Part shown: positions 1 to 8,533 of the stretch, piece after piece | How positions within the stretch are numbered: the first letter of the stretch is position 1 | How the letters are laid out: every line of letters starts with the position of its first letter | Assembly: GCA_964534905.1 (NCBI GenBank) | Contig: CAZHPZ010000008.1 | Location: 1 to 36,035 of the forward strand | DNA: 36,035 nt | Reading direction: 5' to 3' | Source of the DNA: RGIG4608 sp964534905 | GTDB taxonomy: Bacteria > Bacillota > Clostridia > Oscillospirales > CAG-272 | Notes under the pieces: model-generated | What the model was told of the DNA's origin: nothing | Database searches by the model: none | Seen by the model: only the letters and a program-made list of their open reading frames with translations | Translations under genes and position numbers: made by a program

Positions 1-616
1 TAGCTGTCGAAACGTAAGCCTCGATTGCGTGTGTGATAGCGTCCATACCTGTATGAGCAACGAGCTTCTGGGGCATTGTCTCGGCAAGGTCGGGATCGAC
101 GATAGCAACGTCGGGAGTGATTTCAAAGTCTGCGATGGGGTACTTGATGCCCTTGTCGTAGTCTGTGATGATTGAGAATGCCGTTACCTCGGTAGCTGTG
201 CCGCTTGTAGAGGGAATTGCGCAGAATTTAGCCTTTTTACGAAGCTCGGGAATACCGAATACTACGCACATCTGCTCGAATGTTGTCTCGGGATATTCAT
301 ATTTGATCCACATAGCCTTAGCAGCGTCGATGGGAGAACCTCCGCCCATAGCAACGATCCAGTCGGGCTCGAATTCAAGCATCATCTGCGCGCCGTTCAT
401 AACGGTCGTTACAGAGGGGTCGGGCTCTACGCCTTCGATAAGACGAACCTCCATACCTGCCTCTTTGAGATATTCCTCGGCTCTCTGAAGAAAGCCGTTT
501 CTCTTCATTGCACCGCCGCCTACGACGATAACGGCTCTGTGTCCTTTAAGATTTTTAAGATTTTCAAGTGCGCCTTTGCCGTGGTAAAGGTCGCGGGGAA
601 GAGTAAATCTTGCCAT
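1..616 (-). CDS. Iron-containing alcohol dehydrogenase, 3' end beyond window
   Basis: The first 205 codons of a group III (Fe-dependent) NAD(P)-linked alcohol dehydrogenase, a soluble enzyme that interconverts aldehydes and alcohols in fermentation. The start ATG (complement of 614-616) has a GGAGG ribosome binding site about eight bases upstream. Visible motifs are the nucleotide-binding GGGSPIDAAK (residues 91-100), STSGTATEVT (136-145) and the metal-site stretch GMDAITHAIEAY (190-201), in which Asp192 and His196 are the first two iron ligands by family pattern. The remaining two metal histidines lie beyond the left edge. It has its own promoter and no upstream partner gene. Family assignment is secure. 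Substrate (butanol, ethanol or lactaldehyde type) cannot be read from this half. Confidence 0.93.
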   Translation of the reverse strand, partial: MARFTLPRDLYHGKGALENLKNLKGHRAVIVVGGGAMKRNGFLQRAEEYLKEAGMEVRLIEGVEPDPSVTTVMNGAQMMLEFEPDWIVAMGGGSPIDAAKAMWIKYEYPETTFEQMCVVFGIPELRKKAKFCAIPSTSGTATEVTAFSIITDYDKGIKYPIADFEITPDVAIVDPDLAETMPQKLVAHTGMDAITHAIEAYVSTA

Positions 617-708
617 AATAATTATCCTCCGGATTTTTCATATTTTCCAAAAATAAGATTTGACACGCCGCATTCTTTGCGGAATTTCCGTGCCGCCTCA
701 CATTGTTA

Positions 709-737
709 ATATTATCACAATCTTCTTTTTGTGTCAA
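709..737 (-). promoter_or_regulatory. Sigma-A promoter of the alcohol dehydrogenase gene
   Basis: On the minus strand TTGACA (732-737) and TAATAT (709-714) are separated by exactly 17 bases, with TGTGA running into the -10. The leader to the start codon is about 85 bases. In the rest of the gene-free stretch 617-965 I see only a short hairpin, GACGC-TTGA-GCGTC at 814-827, followed by a weak U run on the minus strand, and the uridine kinase terminator. Confidence 0.8.
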
Positions 738-929
738 TAGAAAAAAGGTAAAAAATAAGCGTCATTTTTTACAAAAATGAAGCTCCGGATTTAGGCAATT
801 TGAAGCAAAAGCCGACGCTTGAGCGTCAAACGAATTGACCTGATACAACTTTGGCGGCATTGCATAATGCTTATGCGAGCAAAATGTGCAGCTGTCAACC
901 TTTTAATTAATTTCTTGGATACGTGACAA

Positions 930-953
930 AAAGAAAAGCCCCCGACAGGGGGC
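930..953 (-). terminator. Intrinsic terminator of uridine kinase gene
   Basis: GCCCCC-GACA-GGGGGC stem-loop (938-953), followed on the minus strand by TTTTCTTTTTG. It sits 12 bases after the udk stop. Confidence 0.92.
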
Positions 954-965
954 AATATTTCTGAA

Positions 966-1583
966 TTATTCTTCCGCAAGATGCTTGGAAATCCTTGCGG
1001 CGACAATATCAAGAGCGGTCTTGTTCTTACCGCCGTTGATTATAATATCCGCGTACTTTTTGGTCGGCTCAACGTAAATTCTGTGCATCGGCTTTACGGT
1101 TTCGAGATACTGAGATATTACGCCGTCGATATCACGTCCGCGCTCCGTTACGTCACGGCGAAGTCTGCGAAGAATTCTGTCGTCTGCGTCGACGTCTGCG
1201 AAAATTTTGATGTCGAACATATTCCTGAGTCTTTCATCGTGAAAGGCGAGAATACCGTCTATTATCATTATCGGAGAGGGGGAGACCTCCGTGCGCTCCG
1301 ATTTTCTTGTATGTATTTTGAAATCGTAATTCGGCACGAGGACACTCTCTCCTCGGCGAAGTGCGCTCAAATGCTCTATCAAAAGCTCGGTATCAAGTGC
1401 GTCGGGGCAGTCATAGTTGGTTTTAACTCTGTCCTCCATAGTCAAATGATCCTGCGGCTTATAGTAGTTATCAAACGAGATTATCGTTATTTCTCCCGGG
1501 AAAAGTGCGAGCAAGCGCTCCGCAAAGGTCGATTTTCCCGATCCCGTTCCGCCGGCAACTCCGATGAGCATAGGTTGTTTCAT
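966..1583 (-). CDS. udk: Uridine kinase
   Basis: A 205-residue cytosolic kinase that phosphorylates uridine and cytidine to UMP and CMP in pyrimidine salvage. The P-loop GGTGSGKS is at residues 11-18. It is followed by the family's ISFDNYYK stretch, the DCPDALD region that contacts the nucleoside, the Walker B-like IMIIDGILAF and a C-terminal VEPTKKYADIIINGG. Length matches bacterial udk (about 205-215 residues). It is transcribed alone, with its own promoter upstream and a strong terminator directly downstream. Nothing is missing or unusual. A phosphoribulokinase-type relative is the only alternative and is unlikely at this length. Confidence 0.93.
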   Translation of the reverse strand: MKQPMLIGVAGGTGSGKSTFAERLLALFPGEITIISFDNYYKPQDHLTMEDRVKTNYDCPDALDTELLIEHLSALRRGESVLVPNYDFKIHTRKSERTEVSPSPIMIIDGILAFHDERLRNMFDIKIFADVDADDRILRRLRRDVTERGRDIDGVISQYLETVKPMHRIYVEPTKKYADIIINGGKNKTALDIVAARISKHLAEE

Positions 1584-1622
1584 AAAATATATTTCCTTTT
1601 CCGTATTGTACTTCGGATATTT

Positions 1623-1651
1623 ATTATATCACCTTTGACGAAAAAAGTCAA
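1623..1651 (-). promoter_or_regulatory. Sigma-A promoter of udk
   Basis: Minus-strand TTGACT (1646-1651) and TATAAT (1623-1628) with a 17-base spacer that ends in TGA, giving an extended -10. The leader to the udk start is about 35 bases. Confidence 0.88.
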
Positions 1652-1741
1652 CTTATTTATTTATCTCAAAATTCATTTGGACAAAATAGACAATTCGAGG
1701 ACTTTCTTTTTCAGCTTTATGCCAAAATTTACATATTGCAC

Positions 1742-1770
1742 TTGTCAAAGCGTAATTGAAGTGATATAAT
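1742..1770 (+). promoter_or_regulatory. Sigma-A promoter of the pectin methylesterase gene
   Basis: TTGTCA (1742-1747), 17-base spacer, TATAAT (1765-1770) with a TGA directly before the -10. It lies about 40 bases ahead of the start codon at 1810. Confidence 0.88.
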
Positions 1771-1809
1771 TTATATGTAACAAAAAATAAAGCCTGAAAG
1801 GAAGACATT

Positions 1810-4500
1810 ATGAAAAAAATTGTCACGCTTATGCTTATTTGCTGTATGCTCACGATGACTCTTGCGTCGTGCGACATTATCGACAACATTGTGGATTGGA
1901 TAGGCGGAGAGCCGTCTCAACCGGAGCAGCCCAAGCCCACACCAGATTCCACGACTACAACGACCACAACAACCACAACCACAACAACTACGACCACAAA
2001 CAAACTCGATCCCGATCCGGACCCGGATCCCGATGTCCCTCCGACACCCGAATATGAGGACGTAAAAAGCTACCTCAATATTAGCGATCTCGAAGCGGCA
2101 AAGCTTTCGGAGGATCTTATCAACGGTCCCTTTACGATTGTTTCGGGAACAGAGATAAGAAACAGAACAAAGAATTTTAGCGATCCGACTACGGGAGAGA
2201 GCGTAACGTTTACGAAATCCGTCAAGCTCGGAAGCAATACGAGTGCTATCAAAGTAAAGGCGAACGGCGAGGGAAACCTTACGTTTATTATCCAGAACGG
2301 CTCAAGCGGAGCCGATACTCAAAAGGTTCGTATTACCTCGTCAAAGGGTGAGACATGGGAGATTGAATTTGACGGCGCGAATAACTCCAGTCCTCTTGTA
2401 CGTCTTGAAATACCCGTTTCCGACGCCGAATATACCATTACTCGTGTTTCCGGAACCGTTGATATCTACGAGTTTGAGCTTACATGTCGGGTTGAAAAAT
2501 CCGAGGAGAACGGCTTTGAGCTTATAAGCGAGGGTGTTGTTGATTACCTCGTGGGCGAGAGCCTTGACCTCAGCGGACTCCGCCTTAATGCGAAGTACGC
2601 TAACGGCAAGACAGAGGCACTTGACACCTCTCTTGTGACTATCGACACAACGCTTGCAAATCTCGGACAGAGCGGAAAATATCCCATTACGATAAACTAC
2701 AAGAATTATGATCCAATAACGTTTTACGTAAACGTATATGCCCCCGAGAGCCTTAAGCTCGGCTTTGACGCAATAGAGAAGCTCGACAAGAACACGAGCG
2801 CGGGCAACGGAGTTTACTTCAACCACAGCTTCAGGGAGATCTACTTCGTAGGCGACGAGCTTTCGCTCGACGGACTTACCGTTACGGTAGTCGGAAAAGG
2901 CGTTAACACGACGAAGAGCTTCATCATCGACGATTACCGGATAAGCGGATTCGATTCCGAGACCGTGGGAAAGAAAACCATTACGGTTTCCTATACAGCC
3001 TCGGGTTATCCCACTGTAAGTGAGAGCGTTTCCGTATACGTTGTCGAAAAGAATCATTCCGTTGTCGACGGAGTATATTCTGTCAGAGTTGACAAGAACT
3101 ACAATGGTGAAATCGGCGAGGTTCTCGACGGCTGCAATATGTTCTCGACAATTCAGCAGGCGCTTGATTTTCTTTCTACCGCTCCCGATTCCGATAAAAA
3201 GGTTATCGAAATAGTTGCGGGAACATATTACGAAAAGCTTGAAATAACGATTCCTAATCTTGCTCTTAAGTCTGCTGACGGAAGAATCGTTACTATTATG
3301 TGGGATTCGCTTTACGGCGAAAAGGACGCAAGCGGATTCGATCATGTAACCGATTCCACGGCAACCGTTGCTGTACGCGAGAGCGCATACGGCTGCACAT
3401 TTGAGGGCATAAATATCGCAAACTATTGGTCTTCAAAAAAGGTATTTGACGAAAAATTCGGAGAAAACAACCATAATGAGCACAGAGCGCTCGCTCTCCT
3501 TGTTCAGGCGGATCATTTCGTTATGCAGGGCGGCTCACTTATCGGATATCAGGACACCGTTGAATTCTTTACGGGACGTCAGTATCTTAAAAACGTGTAT
3601 ATAACCGGAACTACGGACTTCATATTCGGAACGAACAATACGACACTCTTTGAAAATTGCATAATCCACTCTGTAACAAGCGGAAAGACAGACGGCGGAT
3701 ACATTACCGCTTTCAAGGGCTGCAATAAGGGCGACAGCGATGCGGTAACATACGGCGCAATATTCTACAAGTGCTCGTTTACCGCGGATAATGACGTGCT
3801 TGAGGCAGGAAATACCTCTCTCGGACGCTGCTGGGGCAAATATGCCGCGGTTGCGTTTATCGAGTGTGATCTCGGCGCGCATATTTCCACAAAGGCATCG
3901 AGCGGCGCGTCAAAGAACGAGCGTTACGTTTCGATGAACGCAAAGCCCACGGATTCGACCGTACAATTTGTTGAGTACGGAAATACCGGATCGGGTGCTA
4001 TTTCCGAGCCGGTAGCGGGTATGAGAATGCTTGATGCGGAGGAAGCGGAGCTTTACCATACGTTCTCCGTAATCTTCGGCAAAACGAACAACAAGGTATC
4101 CTACACAAGCGAGTGGGATCCCACATCGACCGAAGAAGTGACGGACAATAATCTCTACTATTTCTTCAACGGTCAGTCAAGCCCCACGGGCACAAGCTTT
4201 ACATATACCGATAAGATAGAGGGTAAAACGGGCACATTCGGTTATATGACCATCGACGCAACAAACGGAAAGGTTGCGGCAAGATCGTCCGATACACAGA
4301 TTAATGCGGGCTCCAAGCTTACTCTTACTGTCAATGCCGGTTTCCGCCTTATAATCTCCACGTATCCCGGTTATCACGGATATAGCGTGAACGGCGTAGA
4401 GGCAACCGAGGACACTCAGACTTGGTTTGTTGAGGGAGAGATTGTCATCACAGCGGATTCTCAGTTTTATCTTTATTCTATCATTGTTTCTCAAAGCTGA
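1810..4500 (+). CDS. Secreted pectin methylesterase lipoprotein with Ig-like domains
   Basis: An 896-residue exported lipoprotein (lipobox LASC, lipidated Cys near residue 20) predicted to remove methyl esters from pectin (CE8 family). Order: signal peptide; Thr-only linker (about residues 47-64) and a DPDPDPD stretch; a beta-rich module (about 90-230); two bacterial Ig-like domains (about 232-311 and 314-415); the CE8 beta-helix (about 420-760); a C-terminal beta-rich module. Catalytic signatures are GYQDT with Asp582, DFIFG with Asp603 (the usual 21-residue gap), and the Arg673 motif, which reads LGRCWG where LGRPW is normal. The start has AAAGGAAG upstream. It is monocistronic, with its own promoter and terminator. 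The active residues are present, so it is probably functional. The Pro-to-Cys change beside the Arg is unusual. The flanking modules may bind carbohydrate, which is inference. Confidence 0.9.
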   Translation: MKKIVTLMLICCMLTMTLASCDIIDNIVDWIGGEPSQPEQPKPTPDSTTTTTTTTTTTTTTTTNKLDPDPDPDPDVPPTPEYEDVKSYLNISDLEAAKLSEDLINGPFTIVSGTEIRNRTKNFSDPTTGESVTFTKSVKLGSNTSAIKVKANGEGNLTFIIQNGSSGADTQKVRITSSKGETWEIEFDGANNSSPLVRLEIPVSDAEYTITRVSGTVDIYEFELTCRVEKSEENGFELISEGVVDYLVGESLDLSGLRLNAKYANGKTEALDTSLVTIDTTLANLGQSGKYPITINYKNYDPITFYVNVYAPESLKLGFDAIEKLDKNTSAGNGVYFNHSFREIYFVGDELSLDGLTVTVVGKGVNTTKSFIIDDYRISGFDSETVGKKTITVSYTASGYPTVSESVSVYVVEKNHSVVDGVYSVRVDKNYNGEIGEVLDGCNMFSTIQQALDFLSTAPDSDKKVIEIVAGTYYEKLEITIPNLALKSADGRIVTIMWDSLYGEKDASGFDHVTDSTATVAVRESAYGCTFEGINIANYWSSKKVFDEKFGENNHNEHRALALLVQADHFVMQGGSLIGYQDTVEFFTGRQYLKNVYITGTTDFIFGTNNTTLFENCIIHSVTSGKTDGGYITAFKGCNKGDSDAVTYGAIFYKCSFTADNDVLEAGNTSLGRCWGKYAAVAFIECDLGAHISTKASSGASKNERYVSMNAKPTDSTVQFVEYGNTGSGAISEPVAGMRMLDAEEAELYHTFSVIFGKTNNKVSYTSEWDPTSTEEVTDNNLYYFFNGQSSPTGTSFTYTDKIEGKTGTFGYMTIDATNGKVAARSSDTQINAGSKLTLTVNAGFRLIISTYPGYHGYSVNGVEATEDTQTWFVEGEIVITADSQFYLYSIIVSQS

Positions 4501-4511
4501 TAAATCAATTT

Positions 4512-4544
4512 GGGCGGTCGTGATTTTCGACCGCCCTATTTTAT
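4512..4544 (+). terminator. Intrinsic terminator of the pectin methylesterase gene
   Basis: Perfect nine-base stem GGGCGGTCG / CGACCGCCC (4512-4520, 4528-4536), followed by TATTTTATATTTT. Confidence 0.93.
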
Positions 4545-4593
4545 ATTTTCGGTGAAAATAGAGTGCCTTATTTTGCAGCTGTTGTGCTTTTCT

Positions 4594-4621
4594 TTGGCAC
4601 GGTGTCGTGATATAATATAAT
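4594..4621 (+). promoter_or_regulatory. Promoter upstream of a micropeptide gene
   Basis: TTGGCA (4594-4599), 16-base spacer, TATAAT (4616-4621). A second overlapping TATAAT is at 4611-4616. The predicted start of transcription is only a few bases before the GGAGG at 4631, so the mRNA leader would be very short. Confidence 0.6.
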
Positions 4622-4645
4622 CACAAGGCAGGAGGATTGATTATA

Positions 4646-4720
4646 TTGATTACGGTTTTGTTTATAATTGCGGTTATAGCGGCGTGGACTTTGCTCGAAA
4701 TAGCAAAAGATTATAAATGA
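4646..4720 (+). CDS. 24-residue hydrophobic micropeptide
   Basis: A short reading frame starting at TTG (4646) and ending TGA (4718-4720), preceded by GGAGG at 4631-4635 with ten-base spacing and by a promoter. The product is one membrane-spanning segment (VLFIIAVIAAWTLLEIA) followed by the charged tail KDYK. The arrangement resembles single-helix membrane microproteins, but I recognise no family. An in-frame TTG at 4637 is too close to the GGAGG to be the start. It lies about 90 bases ahead of the SPFH gene, which has a separate promoter. It could be an accessory subunit or a small toxin-like peptide, or the frame could be chance. The coincidence of promoter, ribosome binding site and transmembrane frame favours a real gene. 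Confidence 0.5.
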   Translation: MITVLFIIAVIAAWTLLEIAKDYK

Positions 4721-4732
4721 CTTATAAAATAA

Positions 4733-4761
4733 TTGACAATTCTTCGCTTTTATGATAATAT
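4733..4761 (+). promoter_or_regulatory. Probable promoter of the SPFH gene
   Basis: TTGACA at 4733-4738, followed by the AT-rich -10 candidates GATAAT (spacing 15) and TAATAT (4756-4761, spacing 17). The leader to the start at 4812 is about 45 bases. Confidence 0.65.
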
Positions 4762-4811
4762 TATTTTAGGTGTAAGAAATTACACAAGGCTATGAAAAAA
4801 GGAGAAAAATT

Positions 4812-5759
4812 ATGACAGCTTTAATTGTTCTTGCGGTAGTGCTTGTTATCATTATCGCATCCTGTGTTAAGATCGTTCCTCATACGGAATCGTATGTTGT
4901 GGAGCGTCTCGGTAAATTCCACGCGATTTGGGAGTCCGGACTTCATTTCCTGCTTCCTCTCGGTATCGACAAGGTGGTGGCAAAGGCCACGACAAAGGAA
5001 AAGGTTCTCGATACGCCTCCCCAGTCGGTTATTACGAGCGATAACGTTCCGCTTACGATCGACGCCGTCGTTTATCACAAGACATTCGACGCAAAGCTTT
5101 ATGCTTACGGTGCCGCAAATCCCGTTGAGGCGCTTGCAAATCTTACTACAACAACACTTCGTAACATCGTCGGCGAGCTTACGCTTGACGGCGCGCTTAC
5201 ATCCCGTGACTCCATCAACGCCAAGATGACGGAAAGCATTGACAGAGCAACCGATGAATGGGGTATTAAGGTTACGAGAGTTGAGATTCGGAACATAACG
5301 CCCTCGGCGGACATCCGTGAATCTATGGAAAAGCAGATGAAGGCGGAGAGAGCAAGACGTGAAACCTTGCTTGAGGCAGAGGGACATAAGCAGGCTGTTA
5401 TCACCCGTGCACAGGGTGATAAGGAGGCTATGGTGCTTGAGGCAGAGGGTGAGCGTGACGCTCGTATTGCCCGTGCCGAGGGTGAAGCAAAGGCGCTTCT
5501 TCTTCAAAAGCAGGCTGAGGCAGACGGTCTCCGTGCAGTAATGGCGGCTTGCCCCACTCCCGAGGTTATAGAGCTCAAGAGATACGAGGCGCTTGTCGAG
5601 ATGGCTAACGGCACCGCCGCTAAGCTCATTATCCCCACAGATACGGTGGAGATGACAAAAAGAAACGTTGTGTTCTCCGAAACAACGGGACTCGGCAATT
5701 CGACCGAGAGCGCGCCCAAGCCGGTAGAGCCTCCCAAAAAGGATATCTGCTGTGACTGA
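4812..5759 (+). CDS. SPFH/band-7 (stomatin-like, QmcA-type) membrane protein
   Basis: A 315-residue membrane scaffold protein of the stomatin/prohibitin group, which forms oligomers at functional membrane microdomains. An N-terminal transmembrane helix (about residues 3-18) is followed by the SPFH domain, including RLGKFHAIWESGLHFLLPLGIDKV and the VITSDNVPLTIDAVVYHK stretch typical of QmcA and bacterial stomatins. A charged coiled coil rich in Ala and Glu follows (about 175-245). The protein ends KKDICCD, with a Cys pair. The start has AAAGGAG at proper spacing. A partner NfeD-type protease gene, often next to such genes, is not present. The gene is probably monocistronic, with its own promoter and terminator. 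Its client proteins are unknown. Confidence 0.9.
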   Translation: MTALIVLAVVLVIIIASCVKIVPHTESYVVERLGKFHAIWESGLHFLLPLGIDKVVAKATTKEKVLDTPPQSVITSDNVPLTIDAVVYHKTFDAKLYAYGAANPVEALANLTTTTLRNIVGELTLDGALTSRDSINAKMTESIDRATDEWGIKVTRVEIRNITPSADIRESMEKQMKAERARRETLLEAEGHKQAVITRAQGDKEAMVLEAEGERDARIARAEGEAKALLLQKQAEADGLRAVMAACPTPEVIELKRYEALVEMANGTAAKLIIPTDTVEMTKRNVVFSETTGLGNSTESAPKPVEPPKKDICCD

Positions 5760-5778
5760 TAACTGAAAATGCATACGA

Positions 5779-5804
5779 GAGCCTCTCATTTGAGGGGCTC
5801 TTTT
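5779..5804 (+). terminator. Intrinsic terminator of the SPFH gene
   Basis: GAGCCTCTCA / TGAGGGGCTC stem (5779-5800, one G-U pair) directly followed by TTTTGCG. Confidence 0.9.
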
Positions 5805-5907
5805 GCGTTATATTTTCAAAAAAATGCGTTCTGCCGAAAAACGTAAACAAAATATTAACATTTCGGTGCTATTATATAATCGTATTAAAATGGGACAGGA
5901 GGCATAT

Positions 5908-6579
5908 ATGTTCAAAATACTTGTCGTTGAGGACGACAAAGACCTAAACAGAAGCGTTTGCGCCTTTTTGAACAGAAGCGGATATGAGGCTGTGGGCTGT
6001 CTTGGAGCGACAGAGGCCTACGACGCAATGTATGAAAATGTTTTCGATTTGATAATTTCGGATATAATGATGCCGAATATAGACGGATATGAATTTGTAA
6101 GAACCGTTCGTGAACTTAACGAGGATATTCCTATACTCTTTATGACAGCTCGTGACGACCTTGCGTCAAAGCAGAGGGGATATCGTGTCGGAGTTGACGA
6201 TTATATTGTGAAGCCCGTTGACCTTGACGAGCTTTATCTGCGCATAGGCGCATTGCTCAGACGTGCGAGAATCGCATCCTCACGCAAGCTTGAGATAGGC
6301 AATTTCGTTATGGATGCAGACGAGCACACGGCAACTCTCGGTGATGAGGAGATAGCGCTTACGAGAAGGGAATTCGATTTGCTCTATAAGCTTCTTTCTT
6401 ATCCGAAAAAGACATTTACAAGGCGTCAGCTTATGGATGAATTCTGGGATGTCGACACGGAGTCGTCAACAAGAACGGTTGACGTTTATATGACAAAGCT
6501 CCGTGCAAAGCTTGCGTCGTGCGAAGCCTTTGAGATAGTCACGGTGCACGGACTCGGGTATAAGGCGGTGATAAAATGA
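5908..6579 (+). CDS. OmpR/PhoB-family response regulator
   Basis: A 223-residue two-component regulator. The receiver domain (1-118) has the acidic pair Asp9/Asp10, phospho-acceptor Asp52 in SDIMMP, Thr80 in LFMTA and Lys102 in IVKP. The winged-helix DNA-binding domain (about 128-223) has LTRREFDLL, the RTVDVYMTKLRAKL recognition-helix stretch and the VHGLGYKA wing. I chose the ATG at 5908 because AGGAGG (5897-5902) is correctly spaced and the protein then begins exactly at the receiver fold. The upstream in-frame extension has no domain. Its stop overlaps the kinase start (ATGA at 6576), so the pair is translationally coupled. An AT-rich TATAAT at 5875-5880 is a possible -10, but its -35 partner is poor, which would suit activation by a regulator. 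Confidence 0.95.
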   Translation: MFKILVVEDDKDLNRSVCAFLNRSGYEAVGCLGATEAYDAMYENVFDLIISDIMMPNIDGYEFVRTVRELNEDIPILFMTARDDLASKQRGYRVGVDDYIVKPVDLDELYLRIGALLRRARIASSRKLEIGNFVMDADEHTATLGDEEIALTRREFDLLYKLLSYPKKTFTRRQLMDEFWDVDTESSTRTVDVYMTKLRAKLASCEAFEIVTVHGLGYKAVIK

Positions 6580-7649
6580 GGGACGACAGAGTTGCACGCG
6601 CCTTGCGTGCGGTCAGCGGCTTCTTTACGTTTTTCGCTATTGTTGCCGTTGTCGTAACGCTTTCCGTCAGCGTGTTTCTCGGAGTTATGGCAAGATCCGC
6701 GGATATAGAATACACCCGTGAAAATATCAGCGATGCGGCAAAGGCAACCATGCTTTGCACTGTCATTATAACCTCGGTCTTTTACGGCATAGACGCGATG
6801 AGACGGTATTATACCGTTCGACGCCCGGCACAAAAAATAATCGAGGCGACGGAAAGAATAATGCACGGAGATTTTTCTTACAGAATCGAGATAGCGCCGA
6901 TTTACGAGGCAAGAAACGAATTTGACGAGATCGCATGCCGTATAAACAAAATGGCGGACGCACTTTCGTCTACCGAAACTCTCAGAACGGATTTTATAGC
7001 AAACGTTTCTCATGAAATAAAAACTCCGCTTGCGGTGATGAGCAATTATGCCTCGCTTTTGCGGGACGACGACCTTGACGAAGAAAAAAGGCGTGAATAC
7101 GTCGGAGCGATAAGCTCTGCGTCGCAGAGGCTTTCGTCGCTTGTTACCAATATTTTGAGGCTGAATAAGCTTGAAAATCAGCAGATAACGCCCAATATGC
7201 AAAGATACGATCTCTCCGAGCAGCTCTGCGAATGCATTTTGCAGTTTGAGAGTGTGTGGGAGGAGCGGGGAATAGAGCTTGACGCCGATATCGACGAGGA
7301 TATATATGTTAAAAACGATCCGGAGATGATGAGCCTTGTATGGAACAATCTGCTATCGAACGCTCTTAAATTTACGGAGTGTGGAGGCAGAGTCACCGTG
7401 AGCGCGAGATTGGACGGCGATTGTGCCGTTGTGAGAGTCGAGGATACGGGATGCGGAATATCACCCGAGGTTGGAGAGCGTATATTCGAAAAATTTTATC
7501 AGGGAGATTCCTCGCGCGCAGGCGGCGGAAACGGTCTCGGACTGTCCCTTGTCAAGCGTGTTATAGATATCACCAAAAGCACGGTCAGCGTCGAGAGTCG
7601 GCTCGGAGAGGGCTCCGTCTTTACGGTTAAAATGAGGAGAGATGTATGA
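6576..7649 (+). CDS. Sensor histidine kinase
   Basis: A 357-residue membrane histidine kinase, partner of the regulator just upstream. Two transmembrane helices (about residues 15-38 and 58-74) enclose a loop of only about 20 residues, so it probably senses the membrane or a partner protein and not a large external ligand. A HAMP linker follows (about 75-130). The phospho-acceptor is His146 in NVSHEIKTPLA. The ATPase domain shows the N box LVWNNLLSNALKF, the G1 box VEDTGCGI, the F box IFEKFYQGD and the G2 box GNGLGLSLVK. All catalytic boxes are intact. It overlaps the regulator by four bases upstream and the membrane protein by four bases downstream, so all are one operon. Confidence 0.95.
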   Translation: MRDDRVARALRAVSGFFTFFAIVAVVVTLSVSVFLGVMARSADIEYTRENISDAAKATMLCTVIITSVFYGIDAMRRYYTVRRPAQKIIEATERIMHGDFSYRIEIAPIYEARNEFDEIACRINKMADALSSTETLRTDFIANVSHEIKTPLAVMSNYASLLRDDDLDEEKRREYVGAISSASQRLSSLVTNILRLNKLENQQITPNMQRYDLSEQLCECILQFESVWEERGIELDADIDEDIYVKNDPEMMSLVWNNLLSNALKFTECGGRVTVSARLDGDCAVVRVEDTGCGISPEVGERIFEKFYQGDSSRAGGGNGLGLSLVKRVIDITKSTVSVESRLGEGSVFTVKMRRDV

Positions 7650-8533
7650 GGGCGAGAAAAATAATAAAGAAGCTCCTTTTTCCGCCTCTTGTGTGCGTGA
7701 TGCTTTTGACGCTTTTATGCGGCGCGGGGCTTGCGTATGCATTCTTGATGTCGGACGGTAAGAATCCTCTTGTTTACGCGATATATGCACTTTCCTTTTA
7801 TACGCTATGTACGCTCGTTGCATATTTTGCCGTAGTTTTTCCGTCGAGAGCGCATTTGATCAAAAAAAGAATATTTTCCACGAAATACGGTGCGAAATAT
7901 AAGAATGATATTAATTTCAAAACCAAGGTGTCGCTCTATTCATCGCTTCTTTTGAATCTCGGAAACGTTTTTCTCAATATAATTTACGGAATCGTGTATT
8001 CAACACGGTGGTTTTTCATCCTTGCCGCATATTATGCAACGCTTGCTGTGATGAGAACGATAATATCCGTTTATTCGAGAAAGAAGGATATAGGCGAGGA
8101 TCTGCTCGGAGAGTGGCGAATTGCACGTGCGTGCTCGTATGTTATGCTTATGATCTCGGTAACCCTTTCGGGAGTTGTGCTTATGATGATGTATCAGAGC
8201 CGAGGCTTTGAGTATGCGGGAATGCTCATATACATTATGGCGGCGTATGCGTTTTATCATATAACGGTCACCGTGATAGATTTGTGGAAATACAGAAAAT
8301 ATAACAGCCCGGCGCTCGGTTGTGTAAAGATGGTGAGCTTTACATCCGCCACAATCTCAATGCTCACACTTGAGAGCGCGATGTTCACTGCGTTCGGCGA
8401 TGAAATGGATGACAAGACCCAAAAAATATTTATTGCCGCCACGGGTGCGGTAATATGCGTCTTGGTGAACGCCATATCGGTGTATACGATAATCAGAGCC
8501 ACGAGAGCTCTTAAATCAGGAGAGAAAAGATGA
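7646..8533 (+). CDS. Polytopic membrane protein of a two-component operon
   Basis: A 295-residue integral membrane protein with about seven or eight hydrophobic segments, for example near residues 10-36, 41-65, 99-115, 120-141, 165-182, 190-212 and 265-285. It carries a basic cytoplasmic stretch, PSRAHLIKKRIFSTKYGAKYKND. I do not recognise a named family. The start ATG overlaps the kinase stop (ATGA at 7646), and its stop overlaps the next gene the same way. This implies fixed stoichiometry with the kinase, which has almost no external domain. It could be the actual sensor, or the output protected by the system. No transporter ATP-binding motif is present. Confidence 0.8.
   Translation: MRARKIIKKLLFPPLVCVMLLTLLCGAGLAYAFLMSDGKNPLVYAIYALSFYTLCTLVAYFAVVFPSRAHLIKKRIFSTKYGAKYKNDINFKTKVSLYSSLLLNLGNVFLNIIYGIVYSTRWFFILAAYYATLAVMRTIISVYSRKKDIGEDLLGEWRIARACSYVMLMISVTLSGVVLMMMYQSRGFEYAGMLIYIMAAYAFYHITVTVIDLWKYRKYNSPALGCVKMVSFTSATISMLTLESAMFTAFGDEMDDKTQKIFIAATGAVICVLVNAISVYTIIRATRALKSGEKR

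Noticed and set aside
981..1769. 262-residue plus-strand frame
   Set aside because: It is antisense to udk through most of its length, has Cys/Tyr/Val-rich composition, and no ribosome binding site.
1948..2001. ACA/ACG-rich run as a CRISPR-like or microsatellite array
   Set aside because: It is in frame and encodes the Thr linker of the lipoprotein, and there are no spacers. Length variation by slippage is possible but not shown.
2341..3345. 334-residue minus-strand frame inside the pectin methylesterase gene
   Set aside because: Antisense to a gene with intact catalytic motifs. No ribosome binding site or domain.
4821..5789. 322-residue minus-strand frame over the SPFH gene
   Set aside because: It is an antisense shadow with Leu/Cys/Arg-rich sequence, and the plus frame has clear SPFH motifs.
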